A stretch of DNA of 56,920 bases from an archaeon (GTDB taxonomy: Archaea; AGJL01; Methanococci; Methanococcales; Methanocaldococcaceae): positions 1 to 56,920 of the forward strand of contig JAJRSC010000011.1 of NCBI GenBank assembly GCA_024278985.1. Reading direction: 5' to 3'. Made by a program: the position numbers and the translations under genes. Shown here piece by piece: positions 1-9,036 of the stretch. Below the pieces are notes generated by a model. The model saw nothing but the letters and a program-made list of their open reading frames with translations. It was not told the origin of the DNA and searched no databases. Every line of letters begins with the position of its first letter. Positions within the stretch are counted from its first letter, which is position 1.

Positions 1-1
1 G

Positions 2-34
2 AGAGAAGCAAGACCATTAGACAGGAGGAGATAA
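2..34 (+). CDS. Ribosomal protein S28e, C-terminal tail only
   Basis: The first bases of the window read in frame as [10 protein letters not shown] followed by TAA. Archaeal S28e proteins end in an (E)REAR-x-L basic tail, and in these archaea S28e commonly precedes L24e. Only about ten residues are visible because the gene enters from the left edge. The AGGAGGAGA inside its last codons (23-31) is the ribosome-binding site of the following L24e gene, so the two are presumably co-transcribed. The assignment rests on a short motif plus gene order. Confidence 0.7.
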   Translation, partial: REARPLDRRR

Positions 35-36
35 CT

Positions 37-243
37 ATGCCAGAATGGAAAAAGTGCAGCTTTTGTGGGTATGAGATTGAACCAGGAACTGGAAAGATGT
101 ATGTAGAAAAAGATGGGAAAGTTCTTTATTTTTGTTCAAGAAAATGTGAGAGAAGTTATTTTATGGGTAGAAACCCAAGAAAATTAAAATGGACTAAAAT
201 CTACCAAGATATGAAAAAAGAGTTAAAAGCAAAACAAGAGTGA
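37..243 (+). CDS. Ribosomal protein L24e
   Basis: This 68-residue protein of the large ribosomal subunit has the family's zinc-binding pattern: CSFCG near residues 7-11 and CSRKC near residues 33-37, followed by the basic stretch [10 protein letters not shown]. Length and motif order fit archaeal L24e throughout. A strong AGGAGGAGA site lies six bases before the ATG. The gene is three bases from the S28e stop and is followed by the broken methyltransferase gene. In the family the protein binds 23S rRNA near the L3/L14 region. I am confident of the identity. Confidence 0.95.
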   Translation: MPEWKKCSFCGYEIEPGTGKMYVEKDGKVLYFCSRKCERSYFMGRNPRKLKWTKIYQDMKKELKAKQE

Positions 244-246
244 ATT

Positions 247-1317
247 ATGAAATTTATAGATTTATTTTCTGGGGCAGGAGGATTTAGTAGAGGATTTGTT
301 GAGGAGGGATTTAAACCTATTTTATCCATTGAATTAGAAGAAGATGCTGCTTTTTCTTATGCTTTAAATTTTAATGGAACTATTTTTGAAAAAGTTGAAA
401 ATGATTTTAAATTAAAAGAATTAAAGGGATATGTTGGAATTTATCCCTTTAAAATTCCTTTTGATGAAGAGAGTATAAAATGGCTTAAATTTTTAGGAAC
501 ATATAATAAAGATTTAAATCCAATAGTAATAAATGATGATATTAGAAATATCCATTCTCTTGATATCTTAAAATTAACAAAAAAAAGGCCTGATGTCATT
601 ATAGGAGGCCCTCCATGTGAGGGTTATACTGGAGCAAATCCCAAAAGAGAAAAGAATCCATTTAATAGATTATATAAAGATGAAACTGGAAGGTTGGTTT
701 TAGAATATATAAGGATTGTTGGAGATTTACAACCAAAAATATTTGTTATGGAAAATGTTCCAGGAATTAAGGATGTTAGAGGAGAGATTATAAAGGAATT
801 TAAAGAAGTTGGATATGAAAATATCTATTTCAATGAACTAAAAGCTGAAGATTATGGAAATCCATCAGTTAGAAGGAGAGTTTTTATTTCAAATATTGAA
901 ATAAATCCAGAAAAAACAAAAAAAATCAACGTTATTGAAGCAATTGGAGACTTAATGTATAAGTGAAGAGATGTTCCAAATCATGAATATATGGCATTAC
1001 CAAAAAAATATAGAAATAGAGTTCATAAACTTGGTTGGGGAGACGCTTTTTTATATTTTAAAGGAGCAAGTAGAAGATTGGGAAATTATGTAAGATTACA
1101 TCCATTAAAATTAGCTGAGACAGTTATGGGTAAAAGATTTTTTATTCATCCATATGAAGATAGATTACTAACTCCAAGAGAACAGGCAAGATTAATGAGT
1201 TATCCAGATTATCATTTATTTGCAGGTGGATTAAGAAGTTGTTTAAATCAGATTGGAGAAAGTGTTCCAGTTTGTTTGAGTAGAGCTATAGCTAAAGAAG
1301 TTAAAGAAAGTTTATAA
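247..1317 (+). pseudogene. DNA (cytosine-5) methyltransferase with in-frame TGA
   Basis: The reading frame encodes a C5-cytosine DNA methyltransferase, which transfers a methyl group from S-adenosylmethionine to cytosine. Visible motifs are motif I DLFSGAGGFSRGF (residues 5-17), motif IV GGPPCEGY with catalytic Cys near residue 124, motif VI MENV, motif VIII SVRRRVF, and after the stop motif IX/X (RLLTPREQARLMSYPDY and QIGESVP). A TGA at 964-966 interrupts the frame, but the same frame continues at once with RDVPNHEYM, a conserved stretch, so only one base change (probably GGA to TGA) separates the halves. The first half alone lacks the C-terminal motifs and should be inactive. No restriction gene is adjacent. 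This could be a real pseudogene, a sequencing error or, less likely, a recoded UGA. Confidence 0.88.
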
Positions 1318-1388
1318 TTATGAAAAATTATAAATCTAATGAACTTAATTATTTTATAAATAAAAATTTCTAATGAAGTGAGAAAAAT

Positions 1389-1730
1389 ATGCCAAATTAT
1401 CATGTAACTTTACAGGCTGCATATATTGTTAAAAATGTTGATGATACTGAAGATGCTATTAGAGTGGCAATTTCTCAAATAGGGAAAACCTTAAACAAAG
1501 CTGGATTGAATTATGTAGATGTTGATGTTGGTTTAACAATATGTCCAAAATGTGGAGAGTTAATAGATTGTGTATTAGTTGTAGCAAGAACTGCATTAGT
1601 TGGAATATTATTAAGTATGAAGGTTTTTAATGCTGAAAATCAAGAACATGCTATTAGAATAGCAAAATCAACAATTGGAAGGGTTTTAAAAAATATTCCT
1701 CTTGAACCTGTTGAAGTAGTAGAAATTTAA
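1389..1730 (+). CDS. Small conserved archaeal protein, DUF555/UPF0212 type
   Basis: A 113-residue protein with a duplicated look: the segments [20 protein letters not shown] and [17 protein letters not shown] repeat the same helix pattern on either side of a [10 protein letters not shown] four-cysteine centre near residues 57-66. This composition fits the archaeal DUF555 (UPF0212) family, whose function is unknown. No signal peptide or membrane segment is visible. It sits between the broken methyltransferase and a universal stress protein, with a 71-base AT-rich gap before it. The paired CxxC-like motif suggests metal binding, but that is inference. Confidence 0.75.
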   Translation: MPNYHVTLQAAYIVKNVDDTEDAIRVAISQIGKTLNKAGLNYVDVDVGLTICPKCGELIDCVLVVARTALVGILLSMKVFNAENQEHAIRIAKSTIGRVLKNIPLEPVEVVEI

Positions 1731-1747
1731 AAGGAGAGTGATTATTT

Positions 1748-2209
1748 ATGTATAAAAAAATATTATATCCAACAGACTTTTCTGAAACTTCTGGTTTAGT
1801 TTTAGAACATTTAAAAACTTTTAAAGAACTTGGAGGAGAGGAAGTTATTATTTTACATGTTATTGAAGAAGAAAAGACAAAAAATATTTTATCAAGTTTA
1901 ATTAAATTTTTTAGCTTTAAAAAAGATGAAGCTGAGAGAGAGGTAATTAATAAATTAAAACATGAGGCTGAAGAGAAAATAAATAAAATTAAGGAAGAAC
2001 TTGAAAAGTATGGATACTCTGTTAAATGTATTATTGACTCTGGCTCACCACATAAAAAGATTGTTAAATATGCTGAAAATGAAGATGTTAATGTTATAAT
2101 AATGGGTTCCCATGGAGAAACTAATTTAAAAGAGATTTTATTAGGTTCTGTTACTGAGTATGTTGTTAAAAATACCACTAAGCCAGTTTTAATTATAAAT
2201 AGAAAGTGA
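1748..2209 (+). CDS. Universal stress protein (UspA family)
   Basis: A 153-residue single-domain UspA protein. It opens with the family's first strand (KKILYPTDFSETS) and ends with the nucleotide-binding signature GSHG...(9 residues)...GSVTEYVVKNTTKPVLII, typical of ATP-binding Usp proteins. A central charged helical insertion of about 40 residues (KKDEAEREVINKLKHEAEEK) is longer than in minimal members. These proteins are cytosolic dimers thought to act as nucleotide-dependent stress regulators; the target cannot be read from sequence. GGAGAGTGAT precedes the ATG, and nadE follows seven bases after the stop. Confidence 0.9.
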   Translation: MYKKILYPTDFSETSGLVLEHLKTFKELGGEEVIILHVIEEEKTKNILSSLIKFFSFKKDEAEREVINKLKHEAEEKINKIKEELEKYGYSVKCIIDSGSPHKKIVKYAENEDVNVIIMGSHGETNLKEILLGSVTEYVVKNTTKPVLIINRK

Positions 2210-2215
2210 GTAATT

Positions 2216-2974
2216 ATGATAGAAAAAATAATAGATTTTATAAGAGAGACAGTTGAAAAAGCTAATGCTAATGGTGTTGTTATTGGATTAAGTGGTGGGA
2301 TAGATAGTTCAACAACTGCATTTTTATGTGTTAAAGCTCTTGGAAAGGATAAAGTTCTTGGAATTATAATGCCTGAAAGAGATACTAAAAAGGAAGATAT
2401 TGAGGATGCAATTAAAGTTGCTGAAATTCTTGGGATTAAGTATATAATAGCAGATATTACTGATGTTTTAAAAGCATTTGGAGCAGGAGGATATGTTCCA
2501 ACCAAAGAATTTGATAAAATTGCTGATGGAAATTTAAAGGCCAGAGTAAGAATGTGTATTCTTTACTACTATGCAAACAAATATAATTTATTAGTTGTTG
2601 GTACTGCAAATAAATCTGAGATTTATGTAGGTTATGGAACTAAGCATGGGGATATTGCCTGTGATTTTATGCCTATTGCACATCTGTTTAAAACAGAGGT
2701 TAGAGAATTAGCTAAGAAACTTAATGTTCCAGAAGAAATAATAAATAAAAAGCCATCAGCTGGATTATGGAAAGGACAGACAGATGAAGAAGAACTCGGA
2801 ATTAGTTATGATGAGTTAGATAAAATATTAAAACTATATGAAAAAGGAATGTCAAAGGAAGAAATTAGTAAGGAGCTAAATATTGATTTTGATAAGGTTA
2901 ATCATGTTTTTATGTTAATAGAAAAGAATAAACATAAAAGGGAACCACCTAAAAAGTTGGGAGATTATGTATGA
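2216..2974 (+). CDS. nadE: NAD synthetase, ammonia-dependent
   Basis: NadE adenylates and amidates nicotinate adenine dinucleotide to give NAD. The PP-loop SGGIDSS is at residues 26-32. The later motifs VVGTANKSE and GYGTKHGDIACD and the tail KREPPKKLGDY match NH3-dependent synthetases. At 252 residues there is no glutaminase domain, so free ammonia is the presumed nitrogen donor. A helix-turn-helix-like C-terminal piece (GMSKEEISKELNIDFDKV) is part of the fold. The last eight bases overlap the start of the methanogenesis marker 7 gene, so the two are translationally coupled. Confidence 0.94.
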   Translation: MIEKIIDFIRETVEKANANGVVIGLSGGIDSSTTAFLCVKALGKDKVLGIIMPERDTKKEDIEDAIKVAEILGIKYIIADITDVLKAFGAGGYVPTKEFDKIADGNLKARVRMCILYYYANKYNLLVVGTANKSEIYVGYGTKHGDIACDFMPIAHLFKTEVRELAKKLNVPEEIINKKPSAGLWKGQTDEEELGISYDELDKILKLYEKGMSKEEISKELNIDFDKVNHVFMLIEKNKHKREPPKKLGDYV

Positions 2975-3881
2975 GATAGTAAGATATGAGGGAGGAGTTT
3001 ATAAAAATAATATTTTTAAGGAGTGGATTGAAGATATTGGAGGCTTTATATTACAGGAGCATGTTATGCAGTTAGATGTATATATGACCTTAGCTATTCC
3101 TCAAACTGAAATAGAAAACTTAAAAAAAGAAGCTAAAAAATACAAAGGAAAAATAATAGAGACTCCCTTAGCAGGAACAGAAATAGCTGTTGTTGCTCCA
3201 AGTTTATCAAGGCATCATTTACCACATACTGCATGTGATATAGCTGAATATTTAAGAAGATTTGGAGCAAAAAGTAATATGATTGGATTAGCAAGAGGTG
3301 TAGGAAAAGATATAGCTATGCTTAGAGAAAAGGAAAAGAGATTAATAGAAGAGCATGATTTAGCTGTTTATGTTATGGGAAATTTTGATGCATGTATTAA
3401 AGATAAGGTCCATTTATTTGATGTAGAGGTCCCTGTTGTTGTAACTGGAGGGCCTGAAAAAGTTGATATACCTTACCCATATGTTGGAAATCTTGGAAGA
3501 AGAAGCCACAGATTAAGACATGGAGATGAGATAAGAGCATTAAGAGAAATGATAAATGTTATAACCCAACTAATTAACAAAAAAAGAAAAGAACTTTCAT
3601 ATGACCCTCCAGTAATTCCTCCTGTTATTGTTAAGGATGAAATTGAAAAGCAAGTTGAAGATATTTATAATATCTTATCTCCAATGCCAATAGTTACACA
3701 ATTAGATGGTTTAAGGATTAAATTAGATTATGATAAATACAAGGATAAAATAGAGAATGTCAAAATAAGAAACTATACATTAAAAGATATAGCTTTTATA
3801 AAGAGAAGTGAGATGAAAAACTACATTTTAGTAAAAATAAAACCAAAATCTGAAGTTGAATATGAAATGGGATATAGATGA
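2967..3881 (+). CDS. Methanogenesis marker protein 7 (DUF2113)
   Basis: I recognise this 304-residue protein as methanogenesis marker 7, found only in methanogens and relatives. Characteristic stretches include SRHHLPHTACDIAEYLRR and GNLGRRSHRLRHGDEIRALR, with conserved Cys in NFDACIKD. Marker 7 has been reported as part of the ATP-dependent complex that reductively activates methyl-coenzyme M reductase, together with McrC and markers 3 and 17. The gene overlaps nadE at its start and the next small gene at its end (ATGA-type overlap), so the three form an operon. It lies 37 kb from mcr in this window, so the link is functional rather than positional. Confidence 0.82.
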   Translation: MYEIVRYEGGVYKNNIFKEWIEDIGGFILQEHVMQLDVYMTLAIPQTEIENLKKEAKKYKGKIIETPLAGTEIAVVAPSLSRHHLPHTACDIAEYLRRFGAKSNMIGLARGVGKDIAMLREKEKRLIEEHDLAVYVMGNFDACIKDKVHLFDVEVPVVVTGGPEKVDIPYPYVGNLGRRSHRLRHGDEIRALREMINVITQLINKKRKELSYDPPVIPPVIVKDEIEKQVEDIYNILSPMPIVTQLDGLRIKLDYDKYKDKIENVKIRNYTLKDIAFIKRSEMKNYILVKIKPKSEVEYEMGYR

Positions 3882-4273
3882 GGATGTATAATATTGATGA
3901 AGAAGAACTTATATTACCTCCAGGAATTCCTGAAAGTGTTATTGCAAGAGTTGTGGAGATATGTAATCTTAGATATGAACCAAGAGAAGAACCTCTTGCA
4001 ATGGTTTTAATAGGAAAAAAGGAAAATTTAGAAAAGGCTAAAAAATATTTAGCTTTAATAACAGAATTAAAATTATTTTTAAGAGATTTAGCAAGATTAT
4101 CAAAAAAGCATAATATAAAATCCCATATCTATACTGATGATAATGAAGTTAGATACCTATTAGAGAAAATTATTAATGATATAGCTAATAGTGAATATAT
4201 AGAGATTGCCAACGAATTACCAGATGAGTATGAAGTTATAAATATTTTAGATAAAAAAATATATGTGTTTTAA
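3878..4273 (+). CDS. Small methanogen-conserved protein coupled to marker 7
   Basis: A 131-residue acidic cytosolic protein that I do not assign with confidence. It starts inside the last codons of the marker 7 gene (ATGA overlap), which implies equal expression and probably a shared process. It has a conserved-looking opening (LILPPGIPESVIARVVEICNLRY), a ferredoxin-like alternation of strands and helices, and no cysteine motif beyond one Cys. It may be one of the short DUF2102-like methanogen proteins. The neighbourhood suggests a role beside marker 7, but no reaction can be read from it. Confidence 0.6.
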   Translation: MRMYNIDEEELILPPGIPESVIARVVEICNLRYEPREEPLAMVLIGKKENLEKAKKYLALITELKLFLRDLARLSKKHNIKSHIYTDDNEVRYLLEKIINDIANSEYIEIANELPDEYEVINILDKKIYVF

Positions 4274-5668
4274 ATGATTTTCTACCTTTTGGGGGGGATA
4301 TTAGAAATTTTGGGAGTGATTATATTAGTTCCTATTATAGTAGCTTTATATTATCATGAACAAACTATTTTTGTTTTTTTATCTACAGGATTGGGTAGTA
4401 TAATATTGGGGAGAATAATAAAGATTATTTTTAAAAAAGATTTAAATAATAATGTCAAATTAAAAGATTTCATGGTGTTTTCTGCAAGTGCTTGGCTTTT
4501 AGCTTCTCTAATTGGGGCTATTCCTTTTTTGACTATTCCTTATTTTAATTATTTAGACTCTGTTTATGAAAGTATGTCTGCATGGACTACTACAGGAATG
4601 ACATTAATAAATAATGTTGAAATCTTACCAAAATCCATTTTGTTTTGTAGAAGTTTAGAGCAATGGATTGGTGGAGTAGGAATATTAGTTTTTTCTGCTG
4701 GAATTTTAACAAGAGGAGGATATTTAACAAACCTCTTATATATTTCAGAGGCAAGACAAGAAAAGATATATCCAAGTTCATTACATACAATTGAATCAAT
4801 AATTTGGATATACCTATTTTATACAATTATAGGAATTCTATTATTACATCTTACAGGTATGCCATTGTTTGATGCTATAAATTTATGTTTTACAGGAATA
4901 GCTACTGGAGGAATGAGTATAAAAAATGATAGTTTTCCATATTCTGATTTATCAAAAATAGTTATGATAATTATAATGCTTATTGGAGGGGTTATATCTT
5001 TTCAAGTTCATCATAAGATATTAACAGGAAGATTGTTTAAAGATATTCAAACAAAATATGCATTAATTGTTATATTTATTATATCTGCTATTATATTTTT
5101 ATATGACAAGATTGATTTTATTGATTCTCTTTTTACTGTTGTCTCTGCATTAACATCTACTGGTTTTACAACAATAAATATAACTACTCTTAGTAATTTT
5201 TCATTATTTTTATTAATATTTATAATGCTTATTGGAGGAGGTGCAGGAACTACTACAGGAGGAGTTAAGATAATAAGATTTTTAATTTTATTAAAGGTTG
5301 TTTATTATGAAATAAAAAGAGTGTTTTATCCAAAATCAGCAGTAATTTATGAAGAATTAGCAGGAAAAAAAATAGATAAACAAGTAGTTAGGGATGCTAT
5401 AACATTATTTTTATTATATTCATTAACATCTTTTTTATTATCAGTATTTTTTATGGCTTTGGGATATAATCCAATTGTATCTATTTTTGATAGTGTTTCT
5501 TTTGTTAGTAATATAGGGCTATCTTTAGGTTTAGTTACTGTAAAATCTACTGCAATTGTTAAAATTGCTGGTATTCTTGGTATGTGGTTGGGAAGATTGG
5601 AGTTCATTCCTGTTATTGTACTATTTATTGAAATATTTAACAAGATAAAAATTAAAAGATGTGGATAA
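4274..5668 (+). CDS. trkH: Trk-type potassium uptake protein, membrane subunit
   Basis: TrkH is the channel-forming subunit of a K+ uptake system of the cell membrane. The 464-residue protein is very hydrophobic, with about ten membrane spans in four M1-P-M2 units. All four filter loops are visible: AWTTTGMT, FTGIATGGMS, ALTSTGFTT and FVSNIGLSLG. No TrkA/NAD-binding regulatory gene is adjacent. The ATG follows directly after the TAA of the preceding gene without a good Shine-Dalgarno site, so translation probably depends on coupling or on a downstream start near the GGGGGGAT at 4291. Confidence 0.9.
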   Translation: MIFYLLGGILEILGVIILVPIIVALYYHEQTIFVFLSTGLGSIILGRIIKIIFKKDLNNNVKLKDFMVFSASAWLLASLIGAIPFLTIPYFNYLDSVYESMSAWTTTGMTLINNVEILPKSILFCRSLEQWIGGVGILVFSAGILTRGGYLTNLLYISEARQEKIYPSSLHTIESIIWIYLFYTIIGILLLHLTGMPLFDAINLCFTGIATGGMSIKNDSFPYSDLSKIVMIIIMLIGGVISFQVHHKILTGRLFKDIQTKYALIVIFIISAIIFLYDKIDFIDSLFTVVSALTSTGFTTINITTLSNFSLFLLIFIMLIGGGAGTTTGGVKIIRFLILLKVVYYEIKRVFYPKSAVIYEELAGKKIDKQVVRDAITLFLLYSLTSFLLSVFFMALGYNPIVSIFDSVSFVSNIGLSLGLVTVKSTAIVKIAGILGMWLGRLEFIPVIVLFIEIFNKIKIKRCG

Positions 5669-5719
5669 TATATATTAATATTTTTAATATCTTGTATTAA
5701 AAATTTTAAACAGGTAATT

Positions 5720-5731
5720 TTTTATATAATA
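5720..5731 (+). promoter_or_regulatory. Putative TATA box of the GbsR/RND/surface-protein operon
   Basis: TTTATATAAT at about 5721-5730 is a good match to archaeal TATA boxes. It lies about 25 bases upstream of the palindrome at 5749, where transcription would be expected to begin, and about 75 bases before the regulator's ATG. It is the only TATA-like run in the 130-base gap that is well placed. Prediction by eye. Confidence 0.5.
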
Positions 5732-5748
5732 TTATTTTAGGATTATTT

Positions 5749-5787
5749 TGTTCAAAAAATTCTGAACATTCAAAACACATTCAAAAC
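5749..5787 (+). promoter_or_regulatory. Putative operator: palindrome plus tandem direct repeats
   Basis: TGTTCA-N8-TGAACA (5749-5768) is a perfect inverted repeat with 6-base arms. It is followed by two exact head-to-tail copies of ACATTCAAAAC (5766-5776 and 5777-5787). The block sits at the expected transcription start, just before the ribosome-binding site of a winged-helix regulator gene, the classical position for an autorepressor site. That the downstream GbsR-like protein binds here is inference. Confidence 0.55.
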
Positions 5788-5799
5788 TTTGTGATTGTT

Positions 5800-6231
5800 A
5801 TGACTGAGGCCAGAGAGATTATTATCAATATGTTCTCAGAGCTTGCCAAGCTTCATGGGCTAAATAAATCAGTTGGAGCAGTATATGCAGTTCTATATCT
5901 TTCAGATAGACCTTTATCTATTTCAGATATTATGAAAGAACTTAAAATTAGTAAGGGAAATGTGAGCATGTCATTAAAAAAGCTTGAAGAGCTTGGATTT
6001 GTAAAAAAAGTATGGATTGAAGGAGATAGAAAAAATTACTATGTTGCAAATGAAGGATTTAAGTCAATTAAAGATATTGCCTTTAAAAAACATCAAATTA
6101 TAACCAACACATTAAAAGAACTTAAAACTCTAAAAGTAGATGAGAAATTAGCTAAAAAAATAAAAAATTTGGAAAAAATGGAAAAAATTTCTAAAAAAAT
6201 ATGTGATATTTTAGATGAGGTAGATGGTTGA
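5800..6231 (+). CDS. Winged-helix transcriptional regulator, GbsR/MarR type
   Basis: A DNA-binding regulator of about 143 residues. The winged-helix region ([20 protein letters not shown], then [20 protein letters not shown]) is followed by a long C-terminal helical dimerisation region (residues about 85-143). This is the layout of the archaeal GbsR-like family related to MJ1563. I place the start at the ATG at 5800 rather than the upstream GTG at 5791, which is part of the GTGATTG ribosome-binding region. The gene overlaps the RND exporter by four bases, so it is likely the local repressor, acting on the repeats at 5749-5787. Ligand unknown. Confidence 0.82.
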   Translation: MTEAREIIINMFSELAKLHGLNKSVGAVYAVLYLSDRPLSISDIMKELKISKGNVSMSLKKLEELGFVKKVWIEGDRKNYYVANEGFKSIKDIAFKKHQIITNTLKELKTLKVDEKLAKKIKNLEKMEKISKKICDILDEVDG

Positions 6232-7379
6232 TGATAAGAAAATGTTTAAAAAAAATAGCAAGATTTTCTGAACAGCATCCATTTATTATGGTAGCAATAG
6301 TTTTAATAATAACTGTTTTTGCTATGATTTCTGCTAAAAATGTTAAGTTTCAAACAGCTTTTGAAAAAATGCTACCTCAAAATGACCCAATAATTAAAAC
6401 ATTTTATGATGTTAGGGATGAGTTTGGAGGGACTGATGTTATTATTATTGCTGTTAAAGTTGTTCCATCAGATAACCCAGATAGGGCAGTTGATGTTAGA
6501 GACCCCAGGGTTTTAAAGGCTATTAAAGAGTTAGAAGATAGTTTAAAAACTGTTAATGGAATAACTGGAGTTTCCTCACCTGTGGATAAAATTATTGCCC
6601 TAAATAATGGAACAGTTCCAAATGATATAGAAACTGTAAAAGAGATTCTTCAAAAACTACCAGAAAGTGAAAGATTAAAGATATTTAATATAGATTATAC
6701 AATGACAACAATTTATGCATATACAGATGAAGGAGATAATCAGAAAAAACTCATTAGATTGATGAGAGAAGTTTATGAAAGAATTGATGATGCTCCATTT
6801 CCTCCAGGTATTGAAGTATTACCTACAGGAACACCTCCAATGAGAGAATTGCTATACAGATTGATGAATGAAAGTCAAATATATACAACTGCTATTGGGT
6901 TTATTGGGATTTTTATAATTTTAGTTTTATACTTTAGAAGACCTGTAGGTTCTTTTCTTCCACTATTACCAATTATTATAGCAATTATTTGGACTGGAGG
7001 AGCTATGGGATTATTAGGAATTCCTGTAGATATGGCAACTGCAGGAATAGGTTCTTTAATCTTGGGGTTAGGGATTGATTATGGAATCCATTTAATGCAT
7101 AGATTCTATGAAGAAAGAAAAAGATATCCAATTGATAAGGCAATAGAGATTGCTGTTGTAGAAACAGGAAGTGCTGTTTTAGCAACAACTGCAACCACAG
7201 TTGTAGGATTTTTAGCTTTGGTTATTTCACCTCTTCCAATAATGGAAAATTTAGGAAAAGTTTGTGCTCTTGGGATTACCTTCTCAATGATTATTGTCCT
7301 TACTCTTCTCCCTGCAATGTTAATTATAGAAATTAAATATATTGAACCATATATTAAAAAATTAATTAGGAGGGTATAA
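6228..7379 (+). CDS. Half-size RND superfamily exporter (HAE3/MMPL-like)
   Basis: A 383-residue membrane protein with one RND repeat: a first membrane helix (about residues 17-35), a large extracytoplasmic loop (residues 36-215), then five helices ending near residue 372. The proton-relay motif GLGIDYG lies in the sterol-sensing-like helix pair. Canonical RND pumps have two such repeats, so this one must pair with itself or a partner. Related bacterial HAE3 proteins move lipids such as hopanoids; the substrate here is unknown. It overlaps the regulator gene and is followed after one base by a secreted surface protein, suggesting one export/envelope unit. Confidence 0.82.
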   Translation: MMIRKCLKKIARFSEQHPFIMVAIVLIITVFAMISAKNVKFQTAFEKMLPQNDPIIKTFYDVRDEFGGTDVIIIAVKVVPSDNPDRAVDVRDPRVLKAIKELEDSLKTVNGITGVSSPVDKIIALNNGTVPNDIETVKEILQKLPESERLKIFNIDYTMTTIYAYTDEGDNQKKLIRLMREVYERIDDAPFPPGIEVLPTGTPPMRELLYRLMNESQIYTTAIGFIGIFIILVLYFRRPVGSFLPLLPIIIAIIWTGGAMGLLGIPVDMATAGIGSLILGLGIDYGIHLMHRFYEERKRYPIDKAIEIAVVETGSAVLATTATTVVGFLALVISPLPIMENLGKVCALGITFSMIIVLTLLPAMLIIEIKYIEPYIKKLIRRV

Positions 7380-7380
7380 A

Positions 7381-9036
7381 ATGAGAAAGTTCTTAATGCT
7401 TATTATATTATCAGTTGTTTTATTGCAAAGCTATGCAATTCAAATAGGAGAGCCAGAATATAATCCTAAAATTATTCATCCTGGGGATGATGTAGATTTA
7501 TGGGTTAAAATATATAATGATAATTATGATGAAAATAATAAAGTTAAGAATATTGTAGTTAGTATTAAACCACATTATCCTTTTGAGCTAAAGCAGGTTA
7601 ATCCTGTTAAAGGGAAGGTTTATATTGACAGTTTAAATATTGGAGAAAGTTATACTGCCTACTTTAAACTTCATGTAAATGAAAATGCCAAATCTGGAGA
7701 TTATAGAATTGATATATCTGTCAGTTATGATTTTGTAACTAAGGATGGTCAAACTTACCACTATAATATAACTAAAGTATATTATCTTCCTATATATGGA
7801 ACTGCCGACTTTGAGATTTCTGGAGATTTTAATTTAATTCCATCAAAAACTCAAGAAGTCCCAATAACAATAAAAAATACAGGGACTGGAACAGCTAAAG
7901 AAGTTAATATATATATTGGATACACATTAAACTCAGTCTCTGCTGGAAAAGAAAGTTTATCAATATCTGAATATGGAACAACTAAAACAACAGAAAAAAC
8001 TATATTCTATCCTACTCCAATTCCATTATCTAACTTAATAGTATCCCCATTAAATATAAATAAATTTTATATTGGAACTTTAAAACCAGGTGATACAAAA
8101 ACTATAAATGTTAAGTTCTACACCTCTCCAAATGCAAATGAAGGAGTTTATTCTATTCCTGTGGTAATAACATGGATAGATGATGATGGTAGTAAGAAAG
8201 CTGAACAGATTTCTTTAGGAGCTTATGTTAAAGGGGATATACAATTAGATGTTTCCAATGTTATAACAGAACCTAAGGAAATTAAAGCAGGAGACAGTTA
8301 TGTTAGGATAGATGTTGAAATAACAAACAATGGGCATACTGAAGCAAAAAATGTTAAAGTTAATCTTAAAACATCATATCCATTTAAAGATAGTTGGAGT
8401 AATTGTAATATAAAAGATATTGGAAACCTACTTCCAGGAGCTTCTAAAATTGTATCTTTCTATGTAGATGTTGATAAAGATGCATCTTCACAACATTATA
8501 AACTACCTTTAATTATAACATACTTAACACCATCAAATAAGTTAAAAGAAACAACTAAATATATAGATATATATATAAAACCAAAACCAATGTTTGAAAT
8601 ATTAACAAAGAATATAACTGTTATAGCAGGTAAAGAGAATAAAGTTCTTATAAAAATAAAAAATATTGGTGGAGAAAAGGCTGAGAGAGTTAGAATATCT
8701 GCAATAAAAAACTCTGGTCAGCCATTTGATTATCCTGTAAGAAGTGATTTAGTTGGAACATTATATCCAAATGAAACAGGAATTGGAGCTATTGTTATAA
8801 AGCCTGATAGTAATGCTATATCTAAACCATATATAATAACACTTGAAATAAGATGTGCAGGAGATAGTGATGAAGGAGATTATAACGTATATGTATATTA
8901 CAAACCTTTAAAAGTTTATGTCAAAAATTCAAAATCTAACTTTAGTTTTATAGTATTAGGGATAATATTGCTTATTATATTAGGAGTAGTATATTATTTC
9001 AAAAAAAGAAATAATAAAAGTTTAGAAAGCAATTAA
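7381..9036 (+). CDS. Secreted surface protein with COG1361/CARDB-like repeats
   Basis: A 551-residue extracytoplasmic protein: signal peptide (MRKFLMLIILSVVLLQSYA, residues 1-19), several immunoglobulin-like repeats with the recurring theme of an NxGxxxAKNVxV strand (near residues 165, 312 and 425), then one C-terminal membrane helix (about residues 521-540) and a basic KKRNNK tail that leaves the C terminus inside. This is the layout of COG1361 S-layer-related proteins. It follows the RND gene after one base, with GGAGGGT before the ATG. It may act as the outer partner of the exporter; function otherwise unknown. Its last four bases overlap the convergent cbiO. Confidence 0.78.
   Translation: MRKFLMLIILSVVLLQSYAIQIGEPEYNPKIIHPGDDVDLWVKIYNDNYDENNKVKNIVVSIKPHYPFELKQVNPVKGKVYIDSLNIGESYTAYFKLHVNENAKSGDYRIDISVSYDFVTKDGQTYHYNITKVYYLPIYGTADFEISGDFNLIPSKTQEVPITIKNTGTGTAKEVNIYIGYTLNSVSAGKESLSISEYGTTKTTEKTIFYPTPIPLSNLIVSPLNINKFYIGTLKPGDTKTINVKFYTSPNANEGVYSIPVVITWIDDDGSKKAEQISLGAYVKGDIQLDVSNVITEPKEIKAGDSYVRIDVEITNNGHTEAKNVKVNLKTSYPFKDSWSNCNIKDIGNLLPGASKIVSFYVDVDKDASSQHYKLPLIITYLTPSNKLKETTKYIDIYIKPKPMFEILTKNITVIAGKENKVLIKIKNIGGEKAERVRISAIKNSGQPFDYPVRSDLVGTLYPNETGIGAIVIKPDSNAISKPYIITLEIRCAGDSDEGDYNVYVYYKPLKVYVKNSKSNFSFIVLGIILLIILGVVYYFKKRNNKSLESN

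Noticed and set aside
1654-2505. A 283-codon minus-strand open frame over the stress protein and nadE
   Set aside because: It is the antisense of two undoubted genes, has a low-complexity Ser/Ile/Phe-rich composition and no ribosome-binding site.
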